27,249 bases of DNA from positions 1 through 27,249 of the forward strand of contig CAZNRY010000033.1 in NCBI GenBank assembly GCA_964575675.1, given 5' to 3'. Below, in pieces: positions 1-7,913 of this stretch. The notes below the pieces were generated by a model, which worked only from the letters and a program-made list of their open reading frames with translations, did not search any database and was not told the origin of the DNA. Both the position numbers and the translations under genes were made by a program. Origin of the DNA: CAZNRY01 sp964575675 (GTDB lineage Bacteria > Eisenbacteria > RBG-16-71-46 > CAIMUX01 > VGJL01). Every line of letters begins with the position of its first letter. Position 1 is the first letter of the stretch.

Positions 1-1381
1 ACGATCGCGTGCGACCGTACGCTGCGAGCCCCCGCTCGACCGCCGCCCGCATCGCCTCCGCAGCGTACTCCTCAAAGACGAACCCATTCCCCCGCCCGCT
101 GGCCGGATCGTACTCCTGCACGGTGTCGGCCAACCCTCCGGTCGCCCGGACGATCGGGATCGTCCCGTAGCGCAGCGAGTACATCTGGTTCAGCCCGCAC
201 GGCTCGTAGCGCGAGGGCATCAGGAAGAAGTCGCTCCCCGCCTCGATCAGGTGCGCGAGGGGATCGTTGAAGGTGAGGCTAACCGCGAACTTCTTCGGGA
301 ATCGGGACCGCAGATCGCGCATCAGCGCCTCGTACTTCGGCAGGCCGTTCCCTAGCACGACGAGCTTCAGATCCTTCGCAAGCAGATCATCGGCCGCTTC
401 CTCCAAGAGGTCGAACCCCTTCTGGTCGACGAGGCGCGAGATCATGCCGATGACCGGCGTTGCAAGATCGTCCTGCGGGAGCTCCATCGCGTGCAGCAAC
501 CGGGCCTTGTTGTCCCGCTTGGGTCCGAGATCGGTCGGGCCATAGTTGTGGGGGATCAGCGGATCGCTTGCGGGGTCCCAGATTTCGACGTCGATTCCGT
601 TCAAGATGCCGCGGACGTCGCGGCTCCGCGCGCGCAGAACCCCCTCGAGACCGAATCCGTACTCCGCACTCTCCTGGATCTCCTGGGCGTAGCGCTCGCT
701 CACGGTCGTGATCATGTCGGCGTAGAGCACGGCCGCCTTCATGAAGTTCACCTTGCCGTAGAACTCGAGCGGCCCCATCGGATAGAAGAAGCGCTTCTCC
801 GCGTCGTGGCCGATCGCGGCGAGGGCGGCGGGCGGGAAGATCCCCTGGTAGCCCATGTTGTGGATCGCGTAGAGGATTCCGATTCGCCGCAGCGCGTCGT
901 CTCCCGAATGGACCTCGCGAACGAGGATCGGAACGAGCCCCGTCTGATAGTCGTTCAGGTGAAGCGCGTCTGGATACCACCGGAGGGCGGCGAAGCTCTC
1001 GATGATCGCCTTCGAGAAGAAGACGAACCGCCGCGCGTTGTCGGGCCAGTCGGTTCCACTCTTCGGATCGACATAGGGATTCGGCCTGCCGTAGAAGCCG
1101 TCGTGGTGGACGAGGACGATCTCGAGTCCGGGCTCGCCGGTCGTGGCGATCTCCAGATCCGCCCGTTCCGTGCCGTCAGGGAAGCGAACCGCGATCTCCG
1201 CCGCCTTCCGGATCGAGAGGCCCGGGAAGCGCTCCGCGGTCATGCCGGGCGGGCGCGGGAGGAAGACGCGGACCTCGTGGCCAAGACGCGCCAGTTCCTT
1301 CGCCAGGGCTCCGGTCACATCGGCAAGCCCGCCGACCTTGACGTAGGGGACCATCTCGGCCGCGGCCATCGCGATCCTCAT
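1..1381 (-). CDS. glgA: Glycogen synthase (ADP-glucose type, GT5), 3' end cut by window edge
   Basis: Transfers glucose from ADP-glucose to a growing alpha-1,4-glucan in the cytoplasm. I translated the frame from the ATG at 1381 and found 460 codons with no stop before the edge. The family is usually about 480 residues, so only some 20 C-terminal residues are missing. The N-terminus carries the GT5 signature KVGGLADV (K15, G17, G18), which binds the sugar nucleotide. Further in are HNMGYQG, a GILNGID segment, VIGMISRLVDQKG and, near the end, PSRYEPCGLNQMYSLRYG with the donor-site glutamate. The start is one base from the stop of the galT-family gene, so the two are probably co-transcribed and translationally coupled. 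Family assignment is secure. ADP-glucose rather than UDP-glucose as donor is inferred from the bacterial family. Confidence 0.96.
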   Translation of the reverse strand, partial: MRIAMAAAEMVPYVKVGGLADVTGALAKELARLGHEVRVFLPRPPGMTAERFPGLSIRKAAEIAVRFPDGTERADLEIATTGEPGLEIVLVHHDGFYGRPNPYVDPKSGTDWPDNARRFVFFSKAIIESFAALRWYPDALHLNDYQTGLVPILVREVHSGDDALRRIGILYAIHNMGYQGIFPPAALAAIGHDAEKRFFYPMGPLEFYGKVNFMKAAVLYADMITTVSERYAQEIQESAEYGFGLEGVLRARSRDVRGILNGIDVEIWDPASDPLIPHNYGPTDLGPKRDNKARLLHAMELPQDDLATPVIGMISRLVDQKGFDLLEEAADDLLAKDLKLVVLGNGLPKYEALMRDLRSRFPKKFAVSLTFNDPLAHLIEAGSDFFLMPSRYEPCGLNQMYSLRYGTIPIVRATGGLADTVQEYDPASGRGNGFVFEEYAAEAMRAAVERGLAAYGRTRS

Positions 1382-2443
1382 CTAGATCCCCTTGGAGGCC
1401 CGGACCGGCGGGGTCGTCTGCCCCGGGGAGAGAGGATCGAGCACAACCGGCACCTCCCGGAGGTAAGCCGCGGCCTCCTCCGGAGGGGTCGGATTGATGT
1501 AGAAGCCGGTCCCCCACTCGAAACCGGCGACCTTGGTCAGCTTCGGCATCAACTCGATGTGCCAGTGGTAGTGCCTCGGCCCCTCCCACTCGTTACAGGG
1601 GCTCGTGTGAAGAACCCAGTTGTAGTGCGGGTTGTTCAACGCCAGGTTCATCCGCATCAGCATCTCCTTGAAGATCCGGGCGAGCGAGAGGAAGTTGCCG
1701 CGATATGCGTCCTCGAAAAAGTGCTCGTGTCGCCGCGGGATCACCCAGGTCTCGAACGGAAAGCGCGGCGCGAAGGGGACGTGGACGACGTAGTCGTCGT
1801 TGACGCAGACGATGCGGGTCCCCACCGTCAGCTCCTGATCGACGATGTCGCAAAAGATGCACCGTTCCTTGATCTCGAAATGCTGGCTGCAGCCCTTCAG
1901 CTCCTCCACGACGCGCCGCGGGATGATGGGGGTCGCGATCAACTGCGTGTGGCTGTGCTCAAGGCTCGCCCCCGCCGCCTCGCCTTGGTTCTTGAAGACC
2001 TGGACGTACCGGAAGCGCTTGTCCTTGGCGAGATCGAGCATCCGATCGCGGCAGGCCACGAAGACCGCGTCGAGCTGCGAGACGCTGAGCTGGCTCGTCT
2101 CGATGTCATGCTCGGTCGTCTCGATGATGACCTCATGGGCGCCGATTCCACTCATCTTGTCGTAGATCCCCTCGGGGCGGCGCTCGAGCTCCCCCTCAAT
2201 CTCCAAGGCGGGAAACTTGTTCGAGACGACGCGGATCGACCACCCCGGCCCGTTCGGGGGGCTTCCGTCTTCGCGGACGGCATAGACCTCGGGCGGCGTC
2301 TTCGACTCGTTTCCCGGGCAGAAGGGACAGAAACCGCCCTTCGGCGGCGTGACGGTATTGACGAAGTCGGAAGGGCGCTTGCCCCGCTCCGTCGCGATGA
2401 TCACCCAGCGGCCGACGATCGGATCCTTGCGTAGCTCCGGCAT
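1382..2443 (-). CDS. galT: Galactose-1-phosphate uridylyltransferase family protein
   Basis: HIT-superfamily nucleotidyltransferase of 353 residues, close to the usual GalT length. Classic GalT swaps UMP between UDP-glucose and galactose-1-phosphate in the Leloir pathway. The zinc-binding CPFC pair (C39, C42) is visible, as is the active-site triad segment HSHTQ (H163, H165, Q167), where the second histidine should be the nucleophile. A late HYHWHIE segment supplies further histidines. The start at 2443 follows the upstream stop by one base and has a purine-rich Shine-Dalgarno region (AGGAAGGAATAGG). The triad has Ser where E. coli GalT has Pro (HPHxQ). HSHxQ also occurs in plant ADP-glucose phosphorylase relatives. 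With glgA directly downstream, an ADP-glucose or glucose-1-phosphate role is a real alternative. Confidence 0.9.
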   Translation of the reverse strand: MPELRKDPIVGRWVIIATERGKRPSDFVNTVTPPKGGFCPFCPGNESKTPPEVYAVREDGSPPNGPGWSIRVVSNKFPALEIEGELERRPEGIYDKMSGIGAHEVIIETTEHDIETSQLSVSQLDAVFVACRDRMLDLAKDKRFRYVQVFKNQGEAAGASLEHSHTQLIATPIIPRRVVEELKGCSQHFEIKERCIFCDIVDQELTVGTRIVCVNDDYVVHVPFAPRFPFETWVIPRRHEHFFEDAYRGNFLSLARIFKEMLMRMNLALNNPHYNWVLHTSPCNEWEGPRHYHWHIELMPKLTKVAGFEWGTGFYINPTPPEEAAAYLREVPVVLDPLSPGQTTPPVRASKGI

Positions 2444-2444
2444 C

Positions 2445-3656
2445 CTATTCCTTCCTCATTGCCCGCGCGGCCTCGAAGGCTCCCCGAAGCTCGTCGGGGC
2501 ATCTTGCGCCGCGCCGCTCCATGACAATCCGCACCGTTCGCATGCACCGGTCCAGGTCGTATTCTCCCGTCCCGGGACCGCCACCCCACGCGAGATCGGG
2601 GACCCACTTCGGGAACAGGCCCGCCTCGTCGAGGAGATTCGCGGCGAGCCCGACCACGCTGCCCGAGTTGAGGAGCGCGCCGATCCGACTCTTCGCATGA
2701 TCACCGATGAACGAACCGATCTTCTGCTGCCCCGTATCGACGCGGCGGCCGTAGGCCTCGAGGTGGACCGGGCCGTAGTTGTTTTTCAGATCGCTCGTCG
2801 TCGTGAGCGCGCCCAGGTTCACCCACTCGGCGATGTAGCTGTGGCCGACGAAACCGTCATGGGCCTTGCTCGAATTGCCCAAGATGAATGTGGCCTCGAC
2901 CTCTCCGCGCACGCGGCAGGCGGGACCGAAGTAGCTCCCTCCGCCGATCCTTCCACCAAGCAGTAGGCAGTTCTCGCGGCACCCGAACGGCCCGCGGATC
3001 CACGTGCCGGGGAAAACCTTGGTCCCGGGTCCAAGGATGATCGGTCCCTCTCGCGCGTCCAGAACCGCTCCGTGGTCGATCTGGCAACCCTTGCCGACGC
3101 GGACGCGGCCGCGCGCATAGGCGAACCCGTCTCCGAACCCCTCGGGCGATCCGGGTGCATCCAGCTGGGCTTCTAGATCTGCATCGAGCAGGCGGCCCCC
3201 CTCGCGGATCAGATCCGAGAGCTCCGCCAGCCATGTCCCTCCGCAGCGATCCCTCACCTCGGATCCAGCGGCGAGAGCATCCCAGAAAACGTCGCTCCCG
3301 GGCGCGGCCCCCGTCGGGGGGGAGGCGTCTCCGATGACGGCGATAATGGCACTGTCATTCCGCCAGGAAACCGAGCCTGTGGCGCCCAGCGCCTCGCGCT
3401 CCCACGCGGGATCTGGAATCCACCGGTCCCGGACCCAAAGCCGGCGGCGGGAATCGGACGGCGCCACAGCGACGCGGCGGTCCCCATCGATCGCGGCGAC
3501 CTCGCGCCGGCAGCAGATCACGGGGCGCGCCCGCGAGACACCTTCCCACCGCTCCGCGTTCGACCGCGCGCCGACCAATAGCTCCCCCGCGGGGCGGAGC
3601 CAGGTCAAGGGGCGGAGATGCCTCCACCCCTCGTCTTCGACCAGGATGATCTCCAT
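2445..3656 (-). CDS. GlmU-like sugar nucleotidyltransferase with left-handed beta-helix
   Basis: About 403 residues. The N-terminal half begins MEIILVEDEGWRHL and continues with RPLTWLRP and ELLVG. This matches the alternative GlmU-like family (TIGR03991 type) better than the canonical GxGTRM nucleotidyltransferase signature. The C-terminal half has hexapeptide-type repeats (for example VGKGCQIDHGAVLD and GPGTKVFPGTWI) and a GHSYIAEWVNLGALTTTSD segment typical of a left-handed beta-helix acyltransferase. Likely role: making an activated amino sugar such as UDP-GlcNAc, or a related sugar nucleotide. I chose the ATG at 3656 because GAGGA sits 5 bases upstream. An in-frame ATG at 3671 overlaps the upstream TGA and is an alternative. 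Substrate is not determined by the sequence. Confidence 0.82.
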   Translation of the reverse strand: MEIILVEDEGWRHLRPLTWLRPAGELLVGARSNAERWEGVSRARPVICCRREVAAIDGDRRVAVAPSDSRRRLWVRDRWIPDPAWEREALGATGSVSWRNDSAIIAVIGDASPPTGAAPGSDVFWDALAAGSEVRDRCGGTWLAELSDLIREGGRLLDADLEAQLDAPGSPEGFGDGFAYARGRVRVGKGCQIDHGAVLDAREGPIILGPGTKVFPGTWIRGPFGCRENCLLLGGRIGGGSYFGPACRVRGEVEATFILGNSSKAHDGFVGHSYIAEWVNLGALTTTSDLKNNYGPVHLEAYGRRVDTGQQKIGSFIGDHAKSRIGALLNSGSVVGLAANLLDEAGLFPKWVPDLAWGGGPGTGEYDLDRCMRTVRIVMERRGARCPDELRGAFEAARAMRKE

Positions 3657-3667
3657 CGCTTCCTCAT

Positions 3668-4375
3668 TCATCGGCCGCGGCACTCCACGACAAAAGCGTC
3701 GCCGTAGCCGAGGCCGAACAATCGCCGCCGGAGGGTATCGGCAGCCGCGCGGTCTCTGAAGTCGCCGACGCGTACCTTCAGGATCCCCTGCTCCTGCTCG
3801 ACATAGACGGGAAGCCCGAGGGTCTCCTCGAGCTCGCCCCTCACCCTGGAGGCGTTGGCAGGAATCGCGCTCGCCAGCACCTGCACACGGAATCGATCCT
3901 CGCCCGGAGGAATCGGGGGAGGAAGGAAGGATGAAGGTGCTTGGGAGTCTGTTTTCGCGGACTCGCGAGCGGGCGAAGCAGGGGCTTCATTCCCCTCGAC
4001 ATCTCCCGGAACGATCGGCGGCGCTGCGACAGCCGGAGCCGCCACAGCGGGACCCTCCCCTGCCGGCGCAAGCTCGCCTGACCCGGCCAGGTTCCGCGGA
4101 TCTTGGGAAGGAAGCAGACGGTTCTGCCCGGGAAGGACGATCGTCCCGGCCGACCTCTCCTCGCCCCGGTCCTCCGCCTCTTTCGATCCGGAGCCCCCCC
4201 CCGCACCTACGGCCGGCGCTTCTCGCTGTCCGGCCCCGCCCTGCGCGCCGATCTCCGGCCGCGGCGCCCCGCGCCCGCGTCCCGCACACCCCGCGGCGGC
4301 AAGAATGCCCATGGCGACGAGACCGGCCACAAGGAGGCCGATCCGACCCGGCCTAGAAAAGGCCCTGGAGCCCAT
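3668..4375 (-). CDS. SPOR-domain lipoprotein
   Basis: About 235 residues from the ATG at 4375. An N-terminal hydrophobic stretch (residues 12-29) ends in AAAGC with Cys30, a lipobox-like site, so the protein is probably a lipid-anchored envelope protein. A long Pro/Ala/Gly/Glu-rich linker follows. The last 75 residues form a SPOR domain: FRVQVLAS at its start, then a helix with RVRGELEETLGLP, VYVEQEQGILKVRVGDF and RRLFGLGYGDAFVVE. SPOR domains bind peptidoglycan strands lacking stem peptides, usually at division sites. The start overlaps the end of the mannose-1-phosphate guanylyltransferase gene by 23 bases. A TTG at 4399 would add eight residues. An AGGAGG lies 12 bases before the ATG, which is longer than ideal. 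Its link to polysaccharide assembly is positional only. Confidence 0.82.
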   Translation of the reverse strand: MGSRAFSRPGRIGLLVAGLVAMGILAAAGCAGRGRGAPRPEIGAQGGAGQREAPAVGAGGGSGSKEAEDRGEERSAGTIVLPGQNRLLPSQDPRNLAGSGELAPAGEGPAVAAPAVAAPPIVPGDVEGNEAPASPARESAKTDSQAPSSFLPPPIPPGEDRFRVQVLASAIPANASRVRGELEETLGLPVYVEQEQGILKVRVGDFRDRAAADTLRRRLFGLGYGDAFVVECRGR

Positions 4376-5447
4376 CGCGATCGCGTGCCTCCTTGACAAG
4401 ATTCCTGACCTCCTGGGCCCGATCGCGCGCGCAGACGAGCGTGACGTCCTTCAAGCGCACGACGATCAGGTCGCGAACACCGAGGAGCGCGAGGGCCCCA
4501 TCCTGCGAGGAGTAGAGGACGCAGTTCTTCGCGTCGCGGAGGATCAGCGGTCCCTCCCCCCTGTTTCCGTCCACGTCCGCCTCCCGGTGCTCCGACCACG
4601 AGAGCCACCCGCCGACATCGCTCCACCGGAATCGGGCGCGCGTCACATAACTCCCCTGGTGATGCTCGAGAACCGCCGAATCGATCGACTCGCAGGGCGC
4701 ATCCCGGAAGTAGCTCTCCATGGCGTGCGTTGCCTGCGGACCCAGCCGCCGTCCGTCCAGGAGCAGCGCCGCCAGGAGCGAATCGAGTCCATGCCCGATC
4801 GCACGCGCATGGGTGCGGATCGCTTCGATGATCGTCTCGGCCTTCCAGAGGAAGATCCCCGCGTTCCAGAGCATCTCGGGGCGTACGGCATAGTCGAGCG
4901 CCCGCTCGTGCGTCGGTTTCTCGTGGAAAGCGGCGACTTCATAGACCCCTTCGTGCGTCGCGAGAGGCTCGCCCTGTTCGATGTAACCGTAGCCGGTCTC
5001 GGGATACGCGACCGGGACGCCGAAAAGGTGTAATCCCCCCTGCTCCGCGGCCGCGGCCTGCGCGCGTTCCACGTCGCCGCGAAAGAGCCCGGGATCGGGG
5101 ATCCAATGATCGCAAGGCAAGATGAGGAGGATCGCCTCCGGGTCGAGCATCGAGATGATCGCCGCGGCCGCGCCGATCGCCGCGGCCGTATTACGCGCGA
5201 CGGGCTCCATGATGATCCGGTCGATCGGGAGAAGGGGAAGTTGCTCGCGGATTCCGGGAACGAGGTGCTCCGGCGCGATCACCCAGCGCCGATCGGGCGG
5301 AACCCAGTCTTCGAGCCGGTCGGCCGTCTGCTGCAAGAGCGATCGTTCGCCGAAGAGGGCGAGGAACTGCTTCGGCCGCTCCCGCCGCGACAATGGCCAG
5401 AACCTCTCCCCGATCCCGCCCGCAAGAATGACCGCATGAAGTGACAT
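4353..5447 (-). CDS. manC: Mannose-1-phosphate guanylyltransferase
   Basis: Makes GDP-mannose from mannose-1-phosphate and GTP in the cytoplasm, a precursor for mannose, fucose and related sugars in surface polysaccharides. The protein is about 364 residues. Its N-terminus has the nucleotide-binding signature LAGGIGERFWPLSR followed by RPKQFL (residues 8-29). Later come LPCDHWI, ETGYGYIE, FHEKPT and WNAGIFLW, all standard for this family. The length fits the single-domain transferase without the phosphomannose isomerase domain of bifunctional ManC/AlgA. I chose the ATG at 5447 because conserved sequence begins at once (MSLHAVILAGG). A GGGAG lies about 11 bases upstream. The open frame continues to 5570, but that extension is not conserved-looking. 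About 100 bases separate it from the glycosyltransferase before it. Confidence 0.93.
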   Translation of the reverse strand: MSLHAVILAGGIGERFWPLSRRERPKQFLALFGERSLLQQTADRLEDWVPPDRRWVIAPEHLVPGIREQLPLLPIDRIIMEPVARNTAAAIGAAAAIISMLDPEAILLILPCDHWIPDPGLFRGDVERAQAAAAEQGGLHLFGVPVAYPETGYGYIEQGEPLATHEGVYEVAAFHEKPTHERALDYAVRPEMLWNAGIFLWKAETIIEAIRTHARAIGHGLDSLLAALLLDGRRLGPQATHAMESYFRDAPCESIDSAVLEHHQGSYVTRARFRWSDVGGWLSWSEHREADVDGNRGEGPLILRDAKNCVLYSSQDGALALLGVRDLIVVRLKDVTLVCARDRAQEVRNLVKEARDRDGLQGLF

Positions 5448-5547
5448 GAAACCGGATTCTCCCATCCGACCGGACCCGCGGCAAGAGGGCATCGCCGGAC
5501 CCTCGGGACGCCTCGAAACCATGAACGGTCCGCGGTCTGTTCGCCGT

Positions 5548-6693
5548 TCAGCCGGCCGAGCGGGATTCACCTATCGCGGGCGCGGGGAGGCGATCCTCGC
5601 CAAGGGCGTCCCGGTAAACCGCCTCGGTCGCATCCACGACCTTCGACCAGCTGAACCTCTCGCGGGCGTAGGAGCGGCAGCCGCGGGCGACCCGATCGAC
5701 CTCGATTGGGTCGTCGAGCAGGTACTGGAGTTTCTGCCGCAGATCCTCGACATCCTGCGTGCGGAAGGTGACCGCGCACCCTTCGATCACCTCCATGTTT
5801 TCGGGGATGTCGCTCGCAAGGATGCACTTGCCGTGACTCAGCGCCTCGAGGAGCGAGATCGACAGCCCTTCGATGAAGGATGGCTGCACGACCAGATAGG
5901 CGTTGCTCCAGAGCTCCTCGAGAACATCGCCATAGACATAGCCGAGCATCTGGATCCGCTCGTCGCCTTCGCAGATTCGAGAGAGCGTGTCCACGTAGCC
6001 ATCCGAGAAGGATGAGCCCCCGGCCAGCACGAGCTTCAGGTCGGTGTTCACGCGTCTGAACGCCTCGAGGAGCAGATGGCACCCCTTCTCGGGGACCAAA
6101 CGTCCGACGAAGAGGATGTAGCGGCGATGGTCGAGACCGTAGCGGCGGATCTTGTTCGGCGGCCTCTCGACACCCGGATTCACTCCGTTCGGGATCACGA
6201 CCGTCCGCGCGCGGTAGTTCTCGAGGAAGTAGTCCTGGAGCGCCTTCGAAACGACGATCGTCCGGTCGGGGAAACGGATCGCAGGCTTTTCGCACTGCCG
6301 GAGGAACCACTGGGCCGCCTTCCCCCACTTCCCCCGTTGCCAATCGAGTCCATGCACCGTGACCACGGTCCGCGACCGGCGCAGGTGCGGCAGACCCGAG
6401 AAGACGCTCGGACCCAACGCATGGTAGTGAACGATGTCGTGGCGCCGGAGGATCGCGTCGACCGTGGAGAGGGCGCAATGCGTGATCGTGTCGAAGTGCT
6501 TCGTGTTCAGGCTGGGCAAGCGGAGGATCCGCATCCCGCGGTACATCCCCCCGACCTTCGTGTAGTGCAGGCGCGAGTAGATCGTCACCTCATGTCCGCG
6601 CTCAGCCAGGCGGGCGCCGATCTCCTCAACGTGGCGCTCGATCCCGCCGTAGGTCGCCGGGATCCCCTTCTGTCCCACCATCGCGATCTTCAC
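5548..6693 (-). CDS. GT4 glycosyltransferase with DUF1972-type N-terminus
   Basis: About 381 residues, starting at a GTG whose GTGA overlaps the stop of the preceding gene. The N-terminus, VKIAMVGQKGIPATYGGIE, is the typical opening of DUF1972/rhamnosyltransferase-like GT4 enzymes. The C-terminal donor domain has ILFVGRLVPEKG and the EX7E retaining motif (E-GLSISLL-E in PSFIEGLSISLLEAL). It should add a sugar from a nucleotide donor to a lipid-linked oligosaccharide at the cytoplasmic face of the inner membrane. The longer open frame to 6978 runs through the neighbouring gene and is not used. Donor and acceptor cannot be read from sequence. GDP-mannose is a reasonable guess because manC is next downstream. 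Confidence 0.9.
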   Translation of the reverse strand: MKIAMVGQKGIPATYGGIERHVEEIGARLAERGHEVTIYSRLHYTKVGGMYRGMRILRLPSLNTKHFDTITHCALSTVDAILRRHDIVHYHALGPSVFSGLPHLRRSRTVVTVHGLDWQRGKWGKAAQWFLRQCEKPAIRFPDRTIVVSKALQDYFLENYRARTVVIPNGVNPGVERPPNKIRRYGLDHRRYILFVGRLVPEKGCHLLLEAFRRVNTDLKLVLAGGSSFSDGYVDTLSRICEGDERIQMLGYVYGDVLEELWSNAYLVVQPSFIEGLSISLLEALSHGKCILASDIPENMEVIEGCAVTFRTQDVEDLRQKLQYLLDDPIEVDRVARGCRSYARERFSWSKVVDATEAVYRDALGEDRLPAPAIGESRSAG

Positions 6694-7913
6694 CGGCGGG
6701 CTCTTTCGTAGATCGCGTGGAGCTGATCGAGATGGGGACCGGGCGAGAGCGTCTCCGCGACCCATGCGCGGGCTGCCCGTCCCATCGAATCCGCCTTGGC
6801 GGGATCGGCCATCAACGCGGCGAGCCCCTCCGCGAACGAGACGGGATCGCCCGGAGCGGCGGTCCATCCGGTCTCGCCGTCCCGCACCAGTTCGGGGATG
6901 CCGCCGATCCGCGCGCCGAGAACCGGCCGGGCCAGGGCAAACGCTTCCAGGATCGCGTAGGGATAGTTCTCGTACCACTCGCTCGGAACCGCGACGAAGA
7001 GGGCTCCCGCGAGGATCTCGCGCAGACGGTCGGGCTCCTGGAATCCCTCGAATCGGACGTCATCCAGATCGAGCTCGAGCTTGCGCCCCTCGAGCGCCTC
7101 GCGCAGCGGGCCGTCTCCCAGAATCCTCAGAGGCAAACGCGTTCGGGGAAGGCGGGCATGGGCCTCGAGAAGGGTCGCGATCCCCTTCTCGCGCGAGAGG
7201 CGTCCGGCATAGACGTAGTAGGCATCGCGCCGGGCAGCCGGCGTGTACCGCTCAATCGGAAGGAAGTACGGAAGGTGGATCAGCCTCTCGGGCGCGATGC
7301 CGAAGGAGGCCACCTTCTCGAGAAGAAACCGGCTCGGGCAGATGAAGAACCGGACCTTCTCATAGGTCCGCATCCATGCGTGGAAGTACGCCTCGACCAT
7401 TCCGACGGCGCTCGCCCCGCGCGATTCGAGCAGGCAGCGATGCCGGAAGGCTTGGTAGTACCGGCCCCCCCTGCATCGCTCGCAGGTCGATCCCTCGGTG
7501 AGGAGGATGTAGCCAGGGCAGACGAGCTTGTAGTCGTGGAGCGTCTGCACGATCCCGATCCCCTCCCGATCGATCGCGCGGATCACCGAGGGAGAGAGCT
7601 GGTGGTAGATGTTGTGCAGGTGGGCGACCTCGGGCTTCCGCCGCCGCACGAGATCGCGGACGAGATGCGCGGCCTCGGTATTGTGGATGCTCTTCACGCC
7701 GCTGCGGACCCGCGCGAACGGCCCCATGCGGGAGCGGAAGTCGATCTCGGGGATGAAAGCATCGTCCGGTCCCGCGGGCCGGTTCGCCGGATGGCGCATC
7801 GAAAAGTAGACAACATGGTCGCCGCGTGCGGCCAGGGAGTCTCCAAGATCGAGGTAGTAGCGCTCCGCACCACCCTTCAGGTAGTGGAACTTGTTGACGA
7901 GAAGCAGGGTCAT
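6690..7913 (-). CDS. GT4 glycosyltransferase with four-cysteine insert
   Basis: 407 residues, starting at the ATG at 7913, four bases into the end of the previous gene. The N-terminal acceptor domain begins LLLVNKFHYLKGGAERY, as in many group 1 glycosyltransferases. The C-terminal domain has VYAGRLSREKG and an EX7E motif (E-NYPYAIL-E). A central segment carries four cysteines (C132, C144, C147, C160) in the pattern CPG ... CERC ... HRC. Similar clusters recur in a GT4 subgroup and could bind a metal, but that is inference. It is expected to act on a lipid-linked glycan at the inner membrane. It is coupled on both sides to other GT4 genes by 4-base overlaps, so the three probably act in sequence on one repeat unit. 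Confidence 0.9.
   Translation of the reverse strand: MTLLLVNKFHYLKGGAERYYLDLGDSLAARGDHVVYFSMRHPANRPAGPDDAFIPEIDFRSRMGPFARVRSGVKSIHNTEAAHLVRDLVRRRKPEVAHLHNIYHQLSPSVIRAIDREGIGIVQTLHDYKLVCPGYILLTEGSTCERCRGGRYYQAFRHRCLLESRGASAVGMVEAYFHAWMRTYEKVRFFICPSRFLLEKVASFGIAPERLIHLPYFLPIERYTPAARRDAYYVYAGRLSREKGIATLLEAHARLPRTRLPLRILGDGPLREALEGRKLELDLDDVRFEGFQEPDRLREILAGALFVAVPSEWYENYPYAILEAFALARPVLGARIGGIPELVRDGETGWTAAPGDPVSFAEGLAALMADPAKADSMGRAARAWVAETLSPGPHLDQLHAIYERARR

Noticed and set aside
491..2434. A 647-codon open frame on the plus strand
   Set aside because: It lies opposite glgA and galT, which have clear family motifs. Its translation is rich in Arg, Asp, Glu and Val without any domain pattern, as expected for an antisense shadow in high-GC DNA.
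5448..5490. TTGCCG-17-GAGAAT as a promoter for manC
   Set aside because: Only 4 of 6 matches in each box, and the start point would fall on the ATG itself. Chance is likely in a 100-base gap.
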